Notes: generated by a model from the sequence alone, not told the origin. 64,000 nt of DNA from Vibrio sp. S17_S38 (GCF_014694375.1 NZ_JAAUWW010000001.1:124001-188000), one strand, 5' to 3'; counted from the first letter of the stretch, positions 46,885-57,795 are shown. Made by a program: numbers and translations.

Positions 46885-48276
46885 ATGTTGAGAATGGAAA
46901 AATCGACTGCTAAAGTTCCTGCTTATAAGCAAGTGTATCAGCGTATTCATGCTGCTATTTTACAAGGTATCTTAAAGCCGGGAGAACGCATTCCTTCGGC
47001 TCGAAGCTTAGCTAAAGAAATGGGTATAGCACGCGGCACAGTGGAAGAAGGCTACACGCTACTCAAGGCCGAGGGTTATCTTGAATCGAAAGCCCAAGCT
47101 GGTACTGTTGTTAGCACCAAATTGCTAGATCTTTCACACGTTCAAAAAACTAAAGTCAATTCTCGCCAACCCGGGCTTAATCCTGAGATAGAAACGGAGA
47201 AAGTCCTACCATTCCAATTAGGCATTCCAGCTTTAGATGAATTCCCTCGCCAAATATGGTCTAGAATGGCGGCAAGATGCTCTAGGCATATCGGCATAGA
47301 CGACCTTGCTTATCCTTCTGTTTATGGACTTCCTCAATTAAGAGTAGCCATTGCTCAATACCTCCAGCTTTCACGCGGCGTTCAATGCCAACCTACCCAA
47401 GTATTTATCACTTCAGGATACGTTAATTCAATCAATTGGATCACTAAGGTGTTGCTAAGTGAGCAGGCTAATGTTGGCATCGAAGATCCAGGCTACCCAC
47501 TTACACGGCAAATCTTAAACAACCATCAATTCAAAGCAATTCCAATCTCGGTAGATAAAGATGGCATCAATATCTCCAAAAATTTACAAGCAGAAGCGGT
47601 GATCGTTACTCCCGCCCATCAAAGCCCAATGTGTGTTTCTTTATCTCTTCAGCGCCGACAAGCATTATTAGACTGGGCGAACACGCACCAGAGTTGGATT
47701 ATTGAAGATGATTACGATGGTGAATATCGCCATACAGGGCTTCCTTTACCCGCATTAAAAAGCTTAGATACTCAAGATCGCGTTATTTATTCCGGCACCT
47801 TTAGCAAAGTGATGTTTCCAAGTTTAAGAATGGCATATATCGTGGTTCCAACAAGTAAAGTCGCTGATTTTGAACACTGCTCTGAGCTTTATGCAGGCAA
47901 TGTATCTGCTGTAATTCAAAGCTCTGTTCTGGCTTTTATGCAAGAAGGTCACCTTTCTCGACATATCCAAAGAATGAGAAAGCTGTATCGAGAACGCCGA
48001 GAACTGGCCGCTAAAGTCTTTAATCAAGTATTAGGTGAGAGTGTATCCATTGAGCCACAACCCGGAGGAATGCACATGATCGTAAAGCTAAACGACCCCA
48101 CTATTGATGACGTAGCTTTATCAACAATCATGATGAAAGCCGGATTATTTTCGCAAGGTTTATCACAATGGTCATCACGCCCTGTTCATCCTAGCTTGAT
48201 TCTCAGTTTTACCAATATTAAAACCGAGGACGAATGCCGAGAATTAGCGTATCGATTAAAAGATATAATTACTTGA
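46885..48276 (+). CDS. MocR-family PLP-dependent transcriptional regulator
   Basis: 463 aa. An N-terminal GntR-type winged helix (about 10-75: YQRIHAAILQGILKPGERIP, PSARSLAKEMGIARGTVEEG) is fused to a class I aminotransferase-like domain (about 110-463). The domain has NCQ-like substrate residues, EDDYDGEYRH (PLP Asp) and SGTFSKVMFPSLRMAY (Schiff-base Lys). MocR proteins sense amino-sugar, pyridoxal or amino-acid-type ligands through PLP. It is divergent from the azoreductase gene. Met1 and Met4 are both possible starts. Confidence 0.88.
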   Translation: MLRMEKSTAKVPAYKQVYQRIHAAILQGILKPGERIPSARSLAKEMGIARGTVEEGYTLLKAEGYLESKAQAGTVVSTKLLDLSHVQKTKVNSRQPGLNPEIETEKVLPFQLGIPALDEFPRQIWSRMAARCSRHIGIDDLAYPSVYGLPQLRVAIAQYLQLSRGVQCQPTQVFITSGYVNSINWITKVLLSEQANVGIEDPGYPLTRQILNNHQFKAIPISVDKDGINISKNLQAEAVIVTPAHQSPMCVSLSLQRRQALLDWANTHQSWIIEDDYDGEYRHTGLPLPALKSLDTQDRVIYSGTFSKVMFPSLRMAYIVVPTSKVADFEHCSELYAGNVSAVIQSSVLAFMQEGHLSRHIQRMRKLYRERRELAAKVFNQVLGESVSIEPQPGGMHMIVKLNDPTIDDVALSTIMMKAGLFSQGLSQWSSRPVHPSLILSFTNIKTEDECRELAYRLKDIIT

Positions 48277-48291
48277 TTACAGACGCCACGT

Positions 48292-48474
48292 TTACTTCAT
48301 CACCACAAAATCTCTTTCACGTAACTTCTCTTGAATAAAACCTAAGGAGCACGCCATACACCGTGATTGTTGCTTATTACGATAATAAATATCATTAATC
48401 GCACGACTTTTCGCTTGAATAAATGGCAGCATAATGGGGATTAATCCGCTATCAGCAATATCTTTATAGGTCAT
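48292..48474 (-). CDS. Possible small CxxC protein
   Basis: 60 aa open frame from ATG at 48474, without a good ribosome site. It has a CxxC (Cys39, Cys42 in QSRCMACSLGF) and is moderately charged. I do not recognise it. It fills the convergent space 15 bases after the MocR gene. Codon make-up resembles real genes, but evidence is limited to the open frame and the CxxC. Confidence 0.4.
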   Translation of the reverse strand: MTYKDIADSGLIPIMLPFIQAKSRAINDIYYRNKQQSRCMACSLGFIQEKLRERDFVVMK

Positions 48475-48570
48475 GAAATGAGAAAGGCTAGCTAAAACTC
48501 GAATAGTGCTGCCGCCTAACTATCGAGCATGTATAGATAAATCAGTGAGATACGTTACGAATCGCAATGC

Positions 48571-48613
48571 ATAAAACAAAAAAACCTGATAACTCAAAGA
48601 GCTATCAGGTTTT
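48571..48613 (-). terminator. Terminator of tRNA-Arg
   Basis: An 11-bp perfect stem (48581-48591 with 48603-48613) is followed on the minus strand by a T run (TTTTTTTT type, then GTTTTATG). It lies 8 bases after the CCA end of the tRNA gene. Confidence 0.85.
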
Positions 48614-48620
48614 CTTTATT

Positions 48621-48697
48621 TGGTACGCCCTAGAGGATTCGAACCTCTGACCACATCCTTAGAAGGGACGTGCTCTATCCAGCTGAGCTAAGGGCGC
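48621..48697 (-). tRNA. tRNA-Arg (anticodon UCU)
   Basis: 77 nt including an encoded CCA. The acceptor stem GCGCCCT pairs with AGGGCGT (a G-U at the outermost pair), with discriminator A. The D-arm is TAGCTCAGCTGGATAGAGCA, the anticodon loop CTTCTAA shows TCT, and the T-arm is AGAGGTTCGAATCCTCT. It reads AGA (and AGG) codons. Next to folD, as argU is in E. coli, where the DLP12 prophage is inserted; no such insertion is seen here. Confidence 0.95.
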
Positions 48698-48709
48698 TTT
48701 GTGTGGGGA

Positions 48710-48737
48710 ATTATACGAGTTAAGAGTGACAGGTCAA
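48710..48737 (-). promoter_or_regulatory. Promoter of tRNA-Arg
   Basis: On the minus strand TTGACC (48737-48732) and a perfect TATAAT (48715-48710) are 16 bp apart. A C-rich discriminator follows, typical of stringently controlled stable-RNA promoters. Confidence 0.8.
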
Positions 48738-48824
48738 GGCTTTGTCTTATTCCTAAGTCTAAATGCTGAAAAAAGAAACACTGAAGTTATTTGATTACTT
48801 AATAATATGAAAATAACGCACCAC

Positions 48825-48838
48825 CGCAAACGTTTGCG
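48825..48838 (+). promoter_or_regulatory. PurR-type operator upstream of folD
   Basis: CGCAAACGTTTGCG is a perfect 14-bp palindrome matching the PurR box core (ACGCAAACGTTTTCGT type). It lies 80 bases before the folD ATG. Purine repression of one-carbon genes is known in the group; binding here is inferred. Confidence 0.7.
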
Positions 48839-48917
48839 CTATAGATGTTCATCACATTTTTTGCGACAATACGCGCGTTGTCAGCTGCAGCTGGTGTTGA
48901 AGATAATAAGGAATCTC

Positions 48918-49775
48918 ATGACTGCTCAAATTATCGATGGAAAGTTAATCTCACAAACGGTCCGTACAGAAGTAAAAGCGCGGGTTCAAGCTCGTTTAGA
49001 AGCCGGTTTACGTGCACCGGGTTTAGCCGTTGTGTTGGTCGGAAGCGATCCAGCTTCACAAGTTTATGTTGGTAGTAAACGCCGAGCCTGTGAAGAGGTA
49101 GGATTTATTTCTAAATCTTTCGATTTACCAGCAACGACTACCGAAACTGAAATACTCGAAATCGTTGAACAATTAAATAATGATCCGGCAATCGATGGCA
49201 TCCTTGTTCAGCTTCCTCTGCCTGCGGGTATCGATAGTACCAAGATTTTAGAGTTCATCTCGCCAGAAAAAGATGTCGATGGTTTCCATCCATACAATGT
49301 AGGCCGTTTATGCCAACGTATGCCTAAGCTACGTTCATGTACTCCTAAAGGAATTATTACCCTACTCGAACGTTATAATATTGAAACTCACGGCAAACAT
49401 GCTGTTGTTGTAGGTGCATCCAATATAGTAGGCCGACCAATGACGCTTGAATTATTACTTGCAGGTTGCACTACAACCACTTGCCACCGTTTTACAAAAG
49501 ATCTTGAAAGTCATGTTCGCCAAGCGGATCTTTTAGTTGTGGCCGTAGGGAAACCTAACTTCATTCCAGGCGCTTGGATTAAAGAAGGTGCGATTGTGAT
49601 CGATGTTGGCATTAATCGCATGGATGACGGTAAGTTAATTGGTGATGTTGAATATGATGTTGCCAAATTGAAAGCAAGTCATATTACTCCTGTTCCTGGT
49701 GGTGTTGGGCCAATGACTGTTGCAAGCTTGATTGAAAATACGATGTTGGCTTGCGAAAAATTCTCACAACATTAA
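48918..49775 (+). CDS. folD: Bifunctional methylene-THF dehydrogenase / methenyl-THF cyclohydrolase (FolD)
   Basis: 285 aa from the ATG at 48918, with AAGGA seven bases upstream; this matches E. coli FolD (288). An open frame continues upstream to 48807 but covers the PurR box. It oxidises 5,10-methylene-THF to 10-formyl-[18 protein letters not shown] carries the catalytic Lys, [14 protein letters not shown] and the NADP-binding [13 protein letters not shown] follow, then [11 protein letters not shown] near the end. Confidence 0.96.
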   Translation: MTAQIIDGKLISQTVRTEVKARVQARLEAGLRAPGLAVVLVGSDPASQVYVGSKRRACEEVGFISKSFDLPATTTETEILEIVEQLNNDPAIDGILVQLPLPAGIDSTKILEFISPEKDVDGFHPYNVGRLCQRMPKLRSCTPKGIITLLERYNIETHGKHAVVVGASNIVGRPMTLELLLAGCTTTTCHRFTKDLESHVRQADLLVVAVGKPNFIPGAWIKEGAIVIDVGINRMDDGKLIGDVEYDVAKLKASHITPVPGGVGPMTVASLIENTMLACEKFSQH

Positions 49776-49795
49776 CCCTCAACTGAAACCAAAAA

Positions 49796-49832
49796 CTAAA
49801 AGGCTTGTCGATATCGACAAGCCTTTTTTATT
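49796..49832. terminator. Bidirectional terminator between folD and the RND pump
   Basis: A 15-bp perfect palindrome half (49798-49812 with 49813-49827), with A-rich and T-rich flanks, serves both folD (plus) and the convergent pump gene (minus). Confidence 0.85.
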
Positions 49833-49855
49833 GCAACTATTTAAAGCAATTATAT

Positions 49856-52800
49856 TTACGACTCAGATGGTTTATCTATTAGAGAGTCTGTCGATTTTTC
49901 TTGTTCAGTTATTGGTTCAGCCCTTTTACTACCAAAAGTCTTCATCACCGCCATATAAAACAGTGGGACAAAGAAAATAGCTAAGAACGTCGCACTGAAC
50001 ATACCACCGATAACCGCTGTGCCAATGGCATGACGTGAGTTTGCACCAGCACCAGAACTAAGCGCTAATGGCATTACACCAAGAATAAAGGCAAAAGATG
50101 TCATTAAGATTGGACGTAAACGTAAACGACATGCTTCCAATGTCGCCTCCATCAATCCCATCCCTTTATCGTAGAGATCTTTGGCGAATTCAACAATCAA
50201 GATGGCATTTTTGGCTGATAGACCGATAGTAGTTAACAGACCAACTTGTAGGTAAACATCATTTTCCAAACCACGCATCATTGTGGCTGCTAACGCCCCC
50301 AATATCCCTAATGGCACGACGAGCATAACCGCAACTGGAACCGACCAACTTTCATATAAAGCGGCAAGACTCAAGAACACAACGATCATTGAAATAGCAT
50401 ATAACATCGGGGCTTGTGAACCAGACATACGCTCTTGGTAAGACATACCAGTCCAACTTACTGCAACACCTGCAGGTAACGTTTTAGCGATATCTTCAAT
50501 AGCATCCATTGCATCACCGGTACTATAACCGGGCGCGGCTTCACCTAAAATTTCAACCGCTGAGTTACCATTATAGCGTTGTAAGTTTGGTGAGCTTTTA
50601 CCCCAATGAGAATGACTGAATGCGTTAAATGGCACCATGTCACCTTTACCATTGCGTACATACCAGTCGTTAAGGTTATCTGGAGACATACGATATGGTG
50701 CATCGGCTTGCATATAAACACGCTTAACACGGCCTTTATCAATAAAGTCATTCACATAAGCAGAGCCCCATGCGATAGAAAGTGTTTGGTTAATATCACC
50801 AATACTCACGTCTAATGCTTTGGCTTTTTCATAATCAAGATCAATATAGTACTGAGCAGTATCTTCCAATCCATTCGGACGAACTTTTTGTAATACCGGA
50901 CTTTGAGCCACTTTTTGCAATAGTTGATTACGCGCTTCCATCAGTTTTTCATGGCCGAGCCCTGCTTGATCTTCTAAGTAAAAATCAAAACCCGTTGCTT
51001 GTCCCAATTCACGAATTGATGGAGGGTTAACCGCAAAAATAACGCCATCTTTATTTCCTGCAAAATGTTTCATTGCACGGCCAATAATGGCATTAACATC
51101 TTGATCCGGGTTTTTACGCTCAGACCAATCTTTTAAGCCTATAAATCCCATACCAGCGTTTTGAGCCTGACCAACAAAACTATAGCCAGATACTTGGAAA
51201 AAAGTTTCTACATTATCTTTTTCATTTTTTTCAAAATATTGGCGAATATCAGCCATTACTTTTTCTGTACGCTCTAATGTTGCCCCCGCGGGAAGCTGGG
51301 CCATTACCATGAAGTTACCTTGGTCTTCATCCGGTAAAAAACTGGCAGGGATCGAGGTAAACATCCAACCAATTAATGGGAGTAAAATAAGGTATACGAT
51401 AAATAAACGCTTAGGACGCTTCAGCATTTTGCCGACACCAGAAGTATAACTATGGCTTGTGCTGTTAAATTTACGGTTAAACCAACCAAAGAAACCGGTT
51501 GTTTTCTCACCATGAGACGGCTTTAACATGGTGGCACATAACGCAGGTGTAAAGATCATCGCCACAAGTACAGAAAGCACCATTGAGGCAACAATCGTTA
51601 ATGAAAACTGGCGGTAAATCGCCCCCGTAGAGCCACTCATAAATGCCATTGGAATAAATACTGCAGACAGCACCATTGCCACGCCGACCAATGCACCGGA
51701 TATTTCACTCATGGCTTTTTTAGTAGCTTCTTTCGGTGGCAGATTTTCTTCTGCCATTACCCGTTCAACGTTTTCTACCACAACGATGGCATCATCCACT
51801 AGCAAACCAATAGCAAGCACCATCCCGAACATGGTTAAGGTATTTACGCTAAAGCCCATTGCGGCCATAACACCAAAAGCCCCTAGCAGTACAACAGGTA
51901 CAGCGATAGTTGGGATCAAAGTAGCTCGTATATTTTGCAAGAACAAATACATAACCAAGAAAACCAATACGATGGCTTCTATTAAAGTATGAATCACTTC
52001 TTCAATGGAGAGCTTAACAAATGGAATAGTATCCATTGCTTTAACTGTTTCTAAACCTGCTGGCATATTTTTCGCCAGTTCAGACAATTTTTGATCGACT
52101 AATTTTTGAGTATCCATCGCATTGGCACCTGTCGCCAATTTGATACCAATACCTGATGCACCTTGGCCGTTAAAACGAGGAAGAATACTCATATTCTCAC
52201 CATTTAACTCAACGCGAGCCACGTCTTTAACACGAACTTGGGAGCCATCTGAACCTACTTTTAATAGAATATTTTCAAACTGACCCACATTTTCTAATCG
52301 GTTTTGTGCAGTAATGGTGGCATTGATAAGCTGACCTTTAACAGCCGGAGCACCACCAATTTGACCAACGGTTACCTCTGTATTCTGTGCTTCAATTGCA
52401 CTATAAACATCCGTCGGAGTAAGTTGGTAACTGGTCAATTTAGCAGGGTCAAGCCAGATACGCATCGCATACTGAGAACCAAATACTTGAACATCACCCA
52501 CACCATTTAAACGACTCAAAGGATCCGAAATGTGTGAATTCACGTAGTCTTGAATATCACTGGTCGACATGCTGCCATCTTTTGAAATAAAGGCGATCAC
52601 AGACATGAAACTTGAGGATGATTTACGCACACTCAAGCCTTGTTTCTGTACTTCAGCTGGCATTTGGCTTGTCGCTTGTTGCAGCTGGTTTTGTACTTGA
52701 ACTTGCGCTATATCAGGGTCAGTACCCAACGCAAATGTCAGTGTCACCGTGATAGAACCCGATGAGCTACTTGAAGATGACATATACAACAAGTTATCTA

Positions 52801-53014
52801 GGCCTGTCATATTTTGTTCAATCACTTGTGTAACTGAGTTTTCTGCCGTTTGTGCCGACGCACCCGGATAGTTTGCTTGTATTTGCACCGCAGGTGGCGC
52901 AATCGTTGGATATTGTTGAACCGGTAAACCCAGTACGGCAAGGACACCACCCAGCATAACCAGGATCGCGATAACCCAAGCAAATATAGGGCGATCAATA
53001 AAGAAATTAACCAT
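49856..53014 (-). CDS. RND multidrug efflux transporter (AcrB/HAE1 type)
   Basis: 1052 aa with 12 membrane spans and two large periplasmic loops, the RND layout. [20 protein letters not shown] at the start, the proton-relay [18 protein letters not shown] (Asp-Asp near 407) and [20 protein letters not shown] are diagnostic. It exports drugs, bile salts and detergents by proton antiport through a TolC-type channel. No outer-membrane partner lies in the window. It follows its membrane-fusion partner by 12 bases. It resembles Vibrio VexB/VmeB, but which pump cannot be decided by eye. Confidence 0.93.
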   Translation of the reverse strand: MVNFFIDRPIFAWVIAILVMLGGVLAVLGLPVQQYPTIAPPAVQIQANYPGASAQTAENSVTQVIEQNMTGLDNLLYMSSSSSSSGSITVTLTFALGTDPDIAQVQVQNQLQQATSQMPAEVQKQGLSVRKSSSSFMSVIAFISKDGSMSTSDIQDYVNSHISDPLSRLNGVGDVQVFGSQYAMRIWLDPAKLTSYQLTPTDVYSAIEAQNTEVTVGQIGGAPAVKGQLINATITAQNRLENVGQFENILLKVGSDGSQVRVKDVARVELNGENMSILPRFNGQGASGIGIKLATGANAMDTQKLVDQKLSELAKNMPAGLETVKAMDTIPFVKLSIEEVIHTLIEAIVLVFLVMYLFLQNIRATLIPTIAVPVVLLGAFGVMAAMGFSVNTLTMFGMVLAIGLLVDDAIVVVENVERVMAEENLPPKEATKKAMSEISGALVGVAMVLSAVFIPMAFMSGSTGAIYRQFSLTIVASMVLSVLVAMIFTPALCATMLKPSHGEKTTGFFGWFNRKFNSTSHSYTSGVGKMLKRPKRLFIVYLILLPLIGWMFTSIPASFLPDEDQGNFMVMAQLPAGATLERTEKVMADIRQYFEKNEKDNVETFFQVSGYSFVGQAQNAGMGFIGLKDWSERKNPDQDVNAIIGRAMKHFAGNKDGVIFAVNPPSIRELGQATGFDFYLEDQAGLGHEKLMEARNQLLQKVAQSPVLQKVRPNGLEDTAQYYIDLDYEKAKALDVSIGDINQTLSIAWGSAYVNDFIDKGRVKRVYMQADAPYRMSPDNLNDWYVRNGKGDMVPFNAFSHSHWGKSSPNLQRYNGNSAVEILGEAAPGYSTGDAMDAIEDIAKTLPAGVAVSWTGMSYQERMSGSQAPMLYAISMIVVFLSLAALYESWSVPVAVMLVVPLGILGALAATMMRGLENDVYLQVGLLTTIGLSAKNAILIVEFAKDLYDKGMGLMEATLEACRLRLRPILMTSFAFILGVMPLALSSGAGANSRHAIGTAVIGGMFSATFLAIFFVPLFYMAVMKTFGSKRAEPITEQEKSTDSLIDKPSES

Positions 53015-53026
53015 AATTTTCGCTAC

Positions 53027-54184
53027 CTATTTTTTTGCAGAATTTGATGAAGCGGCTGGATCAGCCTTAGCAGTAACAACACTCACTTCCATCCCAGGCC
53101 GGATTCGAAGTAAGTTATTTTCAATGACTTTATCCCCATCATTTAACCCTGAGGTAATTACCCAGTCAGTTCCATGCACTGTTTGACCAATCGTTACAGG
53201 GCGAACTGCCACTTTATTTTTTTCCACAACCAGTACCGAGGCGGTACCATCTTTCGCAAATACAATTAATGATTGCGGCAAGGTATACATTGGTTTTTTA
53301 TCTGCGGTAATAATTTGTGCTCTGACAAACATACCTGGTAATAAAATCGTTTCAGCATTAGGAATCTTTGCTCGTAAGGTGACGCTGCCTGTCGATTTAT
53401 CCACTTTAGTACCCGAAAAGGTTAATGTTCCTTTTTGAGCGTATTGGCTGCCATCTTCTAATTTAATCGCAACACTTGGGTTCGTATTGCTGCCCAAGCT
53501 CTTTTTAATTTTCGCCATCGAAAGAGAAGATTGCGTCATATCGACATAAATAGGATCAAGAGGCTCAATGCTAGTTAATGCAGTTTCTTGATTAGAGGTC
53601 ACTAATGCGCCTTCCGTCACCGTAGAAATATCAATACGACCAGTAATAGGCGCTTTTACTTGAGCATAAGAAAGAGAGATATTGGCATTATCTAATGCCG
53701 CTTGTGCAACCGCAGATTGTGCTTTAGCTTGCTTCCAGTTGCCATCAGCGGTGTCATAGTCTTCTTGGCTAATAAGCTTACGTTTGACAAGATCCTTATA
53801 ACGCATTGCCGTTTTCTTAGTTACTGATTCATCCGCTTGAGCTTTAAGGAATGCCGCTTTGGCACTGTTAACATCCGCTTGATACGGAGAAGGATCAATT
53901 TGATATAGCACATCGCCTTGATGGACCAATTGCCCTTCTTCAAATAGACGCTTTTGTAGAATACCGGTTACCTGAGGCCGAACTTCTGCAACACGAGTCG
54001 ATACTATACGACCCGGTAGTTCAGTAAAAATTGTGGTCGGTTTTTTTGCAATGGTGATGACTTGAACCTGTGTTGCTTGAGGTGCAACTTGTTTTGCTGC
54101 TGGCTCATTTTTAGCATCACAACCAGCTAAGGTAAGTACTAGCAAGGTAGACACAGATCCCACATATAATCGTTTGGCGAGCAT
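53027..54184 (-). CDS. Periplasmic membrane-fusion lipoprotein of the RND pump (AcrA type)
   Basis: 385 aa. Lipobox LTLAGC at about residues 17-22. Then a hairpin and lipoyl domain of MFP type: TIFTELPGRIVSTRVAEVRP, RLFEEGQLVHQGDVLYQID, VKAPITGRIDIS, and the barrel to VIENNLLRIRPGMEV. It links the inner-membrane RND pump to TolC. First gene of the operon; no TetR-type repressor is adjacent. Confidence 0.92.
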   Translation of the reverse strand: MLAKRLYVGSVSTLLVLTLAGCDAKNEPAAKQVAPQATQVQVITIAKKPTTIFTELPGRIVSTRVAEVRPQVTGILQKRLFEEGQLVHQGDVLYQIDPSPYQADVNSAKAAFLKAQADESVTKKTAMRYKDLVKRKLISQEDYDTADGNWKQAKAQSAVAQAALDNANISLSYAQVKAPITGRIDISTVTEGALVTSNQETALTSIEPLDPIYVDMTQSSLSMAKIKKSLGSNTNPSVAIKLEDGSQYAQKGTLTFSGTKVDKSTGSVTLRAKIPNAETILLPGMFVRAQIITADKKPMYTLPQSLIVFAKDGTASVLVVEKNKVAVRPVTIGQTVHGTDWVITSGLNDGDKVIENNLLRIRPGMEVSVVTAKADPAASSNSAKK

Positions 54185-54368
54185 AATTGATTCTCAAATT
54201 GAAAAAATATCGGTTAAAAAACACCCATAAATTGTAAGTAACTATTTAGACTTTGGGCAGAATATACCTAAGCCGGAACAATTGAAATCCAAAGACACAT
54301 TGTTTACATTAATTTACGATGAGAACTGAAAAAGATTTCAGTCCATCAAGATAAATTAACTCCTCGTG

Positions 54369-55349
54369 CTAAATGCTATCGGCTAAAGTGCTTACCGCGA
54401 TAGCAAAGTAATACGACCGATTCCACTTCATCAACACGTTATAGTTGTTATAAACCAAGTAACTACGACCTGCTTCATCATCAGGCATAATCAGCCAAGC
54501 TTTAATATCTTGATCTAATTTAGGCAGTGGTGAACCATCTAGATTAGTAATACCTAACTTGCTCCATTGTTGTAATAACTTGCCTTTATCTTCATCCCGT
54601 CCTTGTAAGTTTTCATCTATACCTTCAGGTACATGAATTTGACGCCCCCAAGTATAGGTATCATCCCAACCTTCTTGCTTTAAATAATTAGCGGCAGAAG
54701 CAAATACATCCGCTTTGGTTGTCCAGATGTCTTTTTTACCATCACCATCACCATCTTGAGCGAAAGACAAAAATGACGTTGGCATAAATTGGCATTGCCC
54801 CATTGCCCCAGCCCATGAACCTTTCATGTTTTCTGCGCTAATATGCCCTTCATCAATAATGGTCAAGGCTGCCATCGTTTGCTTTTTAAAAAAGGCTTCT
54901 CTTCGCCCATCAAACGCTAAGGTCGTAAGAGCATCAATAACATTATAGCCCCCAGTAAATCGACCAAAGTTACTTTCCACTCCCCATAGGGCCACAATAA
55001 ATCTAGGTTGTACGCCGTATTGCTTACCTATACGTTGCAAATCATCAAAATGTTGATGATAAAGATCTTTCGCTTGTTTAATTTTCCAATCTGGTACGGC
55101 TCTTGGTATGTATTCATCTAAAGTCAGCTTTTTTTCTGGTTGATTGTTATCTGCAGTAACCGCTTTAGGTTTAAAGCTAACGTTTTTAAATGCTGAATCA
55201 ATCGTCGGTTGAGTAATTCCGGCTTGAGAAGCTTCTTGCTTTAATGTTTGAACATACGCTTGAAAATCATCTTCCTCTGTCGCAAAGGATGGCAAGCTCA
55301 CACTGCAACCTAATAACAATGTGGCAATGCTGACTGATGTTTTTTTCAT
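54369..55349 (-). CDS. Lytic murein transglycosylase, MltB-like (GH103)
   Basis: 326 aa from the ATG at 55349, with AAGGA upstream; an in-frame start at 55382 is less likely. A signal peptide (TLLLGCSVSLPSFA) has a Cys at about residue 14 that could be a lipobox, but it lacks a clear acceptor context. The SLT_2 domain follows: IVALWGVESNFGRFTGG carries the catalytic Glu, then SWAGAMGQCQFMPTSFLSFA and DGDGDGKKDIW. It cleaves peptidoglycan glycan strands in the periplasm. It comes shortly after ycgL (gap about 35 bases), probably in one transcript. Confidence 0.87.
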   Translation of the reverse strand: MKKTSVSIATLLLGCSVSLPSFATEEDDFQAYVQTLKQEASQAGITQPTIDSAFKNVSFKPKAVTADNNQPEKKLTLDEYIPRAVPDWKIKQAKDLYHQHFDDLQRIGKQYGVQPRFIVALWGVESNFGRFTGGYNVIDALTTLAFDGRREAFFKKQTMAALTIIDEGHISAENMKGSWAGAMGQCQFMPTSFLSFAQDGDGDGKKDIWTTKADVFASAANYLKQEGWDDTYTWGRQIHVPEGIDENLQGRDEDKGKLLQQWSKLGITNLDGSPLPKLDQDIKAWLIMPDDEAGRSYLVYNNYNVLMKWNRSYYFAIAVSTLADSI

Positions 55350-55384
55350 GACTACTTCCTTACCGTGCTCAATTGAATTCATCG

Positions 55385-55660
55385 TTATGACTGATTTTTT
55401 TTATTTGCTTTATATTCTTCTAATAAATTAATAGGCGGTGGCGGGAGTTGTAAGAAAAAGCCATCGTCTTGTAGTGATTGTTTCACTTTTTCTATATCAA
55501 CCGTCGCGAGTTTGCGCCCTTCCATCTTCATAACCATAACAAAACTCGGCTTACCAAACATTTGCATCAATACTTCTGGCACTTTTGAAAAATCATCTTT
55601 TTTGGAAATATAAAGGTACATGCCTTCCTTTTTTCCACTTTTATAAACAGAGCACAACAT
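55385..55660 (-). CDS. ycgL: YcgL-domain protein
   Basis: 91 aa, similar length to E. coli YcgL without its N-terminal extension. Seen pattern: [53 protein letters not shown]. The family is widespread in gammaproteobacteria next to minC, as here (divergent), but its function is not established. Confidence 0.88.
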   Translation of the reverse strand: MLCSVYKSGKKEGMYLYISKKDDFSKVPEVLMQMFGKPSFVMVMKMEGRKLATVDIEKVKQSLQDDGFFLQLPPPPINLLEEYKANKKNQS

Positions 55661-55911
55661 AACTTATCCTTAATTGATGTTTAACTAGGCACTTGCTCCT
55701 AATTATTCGAGTTTCACTTGGTTTTTTCAGACTTTTTGCTCATTATTGTCGCATTTGACAAGCACTTAACTCAGTTTGAATTTAGATAGACTATAACAAT
55801 AACGGACTTACAATTAACACTAGTAAATCGTGTCATTTGAGATAGAACTACACTGGTACTGGCCAGTTTGGTATTTCACTATTTTATTCAACAACCAGAG
55901 TATTAACTGAC

Positions 55912-56577
55912 ATGGCTTTAAAACCCGATTTAAAAGGCAGTAGCTTTGCACTTTCTGTCTTACAACTGACTGAAGATAACGTAGAAAGTTGTCTGCAATT
56001 TTTGCACAACAAAGTGGCTCAAGCACCGGCTTTTTTCACTCACGCACCATTAGTTGTTAATATTGAAAATACGACTCAAATTGATATTGATTTCAAAGCA
56101 CTACATCAAGGTATTATTCAATCTGGTATGATACCAGTCGGTGTTACAGGATCAAAAGACAGCGTAATAAAGAACCATGTAACCGATGCTGGTTTTGCCG
56201 CGATGTCGACAAGTAAAACACCTTATCAAGCACCCGCTGAGATGGCACCAACGAAAGTGATACGAACGCCTATCCGATCAGGGCAACAAGTGTATGCAAA
56301 AGATGGGGATTTGGTGATTTTAAACCATGTCAGTGCCGGAGCCGAAGTCATTGCCGATGGCAGCATTCATATACATGGAACTTGTCGAGGTCGAGCCATT
56401 GCAGGCGCTAGCGGACAAAAGCAAGCAAGCATCATTTGCCAAGACTTACAGGCTGAGCTGGTCTCCATTGCCGGAAACTATCAGCTCATGGATCAGATTG
56501 ATACTCAATATTGGCAAAAGAAAATCTTACTTACATTGCAAGACACACGTTTGCAATTTGACATTCTCAGCATTTAA
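55912..56577 (+). CDS. minC: Septum-site inhibitor MinC
   Basis: 221 aa. N-terminal MinC_N (about 1-100) and C-terminal beta-helix MinC_C domain (about 115-221) with [37 protein letters not shown] and the MinD-contact region. It blocks FtsZ ring assembly at cell poles. First gene of minCDE, 12 bases before minD. Confidence 0.95.
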   Translation: MALKPDLKGSSFALSVLQLTEDNVESCLQFLHNKVAQAPAFFTHAPLVVNIENTTQIDIDFKALHQGIIQSGMIPVGVTGSKDSVIKNHVTDAGFAAMSTSKTPYQAPAEMAPTKVIRTPIRSGQQVYAKDGDLVILNHVSAGAEVIADGSIHIHGTCRGRAIAGASGQKQASIICQDLQAELVSIAGNYQLMDQIDTQYWQKKILLTLQDTRLQFDILSI

Positions 56578-56588
56578 AAGGAAATAAA

Positions 56589-57401
56589 ATGGCACGTACT
56601 ATTGTCGTTACGTCAGGCAAAGGCGGTGTAGGAAAAACTACCTCTAGCGCCGCTATTGCCACCGGCCTTGCCTTACGAGGTAAAAAAACAGCCGTTATTG
56701 ATTTTGATATTGGCCTACGTAATTTAGATTTAATCATGGGCTGTGAACGCCGTGTTGTGTATGACTTTGTTAATGTTATCAACGGTGAAGCAACATTAAA
56801 TCAAGCTCTGATTAAAGATAAACGCTGCGACAATTTGTTTATTCTTCCAGCCTCACAAACTCGTGATAAAGATGCATTAACCCATACGGGCGTAAAACGA
56901 GTTTTGACAGAGCTACACGACATGGGCTTTGACTACATCATTTGTGATTCGCCAGCAGGTATAGAGCAAGGTGCATTAATGTCTCTATACTTTGCAGATG
57001 AGGCTGTCATCACGACCAATCCTGAGGTTTCTTCTGTACGCGATTCAGATCGAATTTTAGGTTTATTGGATTCAAAATCATTACGCGCCGAACAAGGCTT
57101 AGAGCCCGTTAAACAGCATCTACTATTAACTCGTTATAACCCTGCGCGAGTCAATACGGGTGAAATGTTAAGTGTCGAAGATGTTGAAGAGATCCTTCAT
57201 ATTCCTTTATTAGGCGTGATCCCTGAAAGCACATCTGTTTTGAATGCCTCAAACAAAGGTGTACCCGTGATCCATGATGATCTATCTGATGCAGGCTTAG
57301 CTTACAGTGATACCGTTGATCGCTTATTGGGTGAAGAAAAACCGTTTCGATTCTTAACTGAAGAGAAAAAAGGCATCTTTAAACGTTTATTTGGAGGTTA
57401 A
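56589..57401 (+). CDS. minD: Septum-site ATPase MinD
   Basis: 270 aa. Deviant Walker [14 protein letters not shown] (residues 8-20), [29 protein letters not shown] (Walker B), and the C-terminal amphipathic membrane helix [10 protein letters not shown]. It recruits MinC to the membrane and oscillates with MinE. Between minC and minE, 2 bases before minE. Confidence 0.97.
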   Translation: MARTIVVTSGKGGVGKTTSSAAIATGLALRGKKTAVIDFDIGLRNLDLIMGCERRVVYDFVNVINGEATLNQALIKDKRCDNLFILPASQTRDKDALTHTGVKRVLTELHDMGFDYIICDSPAGIEQGALMSLYFADEAVITTNPEVSSVRDSDRILGLLDSKSLRAEQGLEPVKQHLLLTRYNPARVNTGEMLSVEDVEEILHIPLLGVIPESTSVLNASNKGVPVIHDDLSDAGLAYSDTVDRLLGEEKPFRFLTEEKKGIFKRLFGG

Positions 57402-57403
57402 CT

Positions 57404-57664
57404 ATGTCGCTATTACAATTCTTCCGTCCTAAGAAAAATGATACCGCGAACCTAGCCAAGGAACGTTTACAAATTATTGTGGCTGAACGCCGTAATCAAG
57501 GCAGTACCAGCCCTTCTTATTTACCACAGCTAAAAGAAGATATTTTAAAAGTGCTCAGTAAATATGTGAATGTTGACCCTGAAATGGTTAATGTCACTTT
57601 AGAGCAAGGTGATGATGATCTTTCTGTGTTGGAATTAAATATTCAACTGCCCGAGAAAGACTAG
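57404..57664 (+). CDS. minE: Cell-division topological factor MinE
   Basis: 86 aa, standard length. N-terminal MinD-interacting helix ([20 protein letters not shown] and [11 protein letters not shown]) and C-terminal dimerisation domain ([18 protein letters not shown]). It confines MinCD to poles. Last gene of the min operon. Confidence 0.96.
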   Translation: MSLLQFFRPKKNDTANLAKERLQIIVAERRNQGSTSPSYLPQLKEDILKVLSKYVNVDPEMVNVTLEQGDDDLSVLELNIQLPEKD

Positions 57665-57717
57665 CTGCACACAAGGTTTACCCTTTCATTATTGAGATAA
57701 TCTTTTATTAATGAAAA

Positions 57718-57760
57718 CAAAAAAGCCGACATTATGAAATATCATGATGTCGTTTTTTTG
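57718..57760 (+). terminator. Terminator between minE and rnd
   Basis: Six GC-containing pairs (CGACAT 57727-57732 with ATGTCG 57747-57752) are flanked by an A run and a run of seven T, so it suits both minE (plus) and the convergent rnd (minus). Confidence 0.7.
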
Positions 57761-57795
57761 AATGGTATACAGAACTAGAGCAATATGAATTTTAT

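Noticed and set aside
48807..48917. N-terminal extension of folD from ATG 48807
   Set aside because: It covers the PurR box, lacks a ribosome site, and the ATG at 48918 has AAGGA and matches the family start.
54325..54342. Hairpin between mltB-like and the pump operon as a terminator
   Set aside because: A 7-bp AT-rich stem without a T run on the minus strand; too weak to call.
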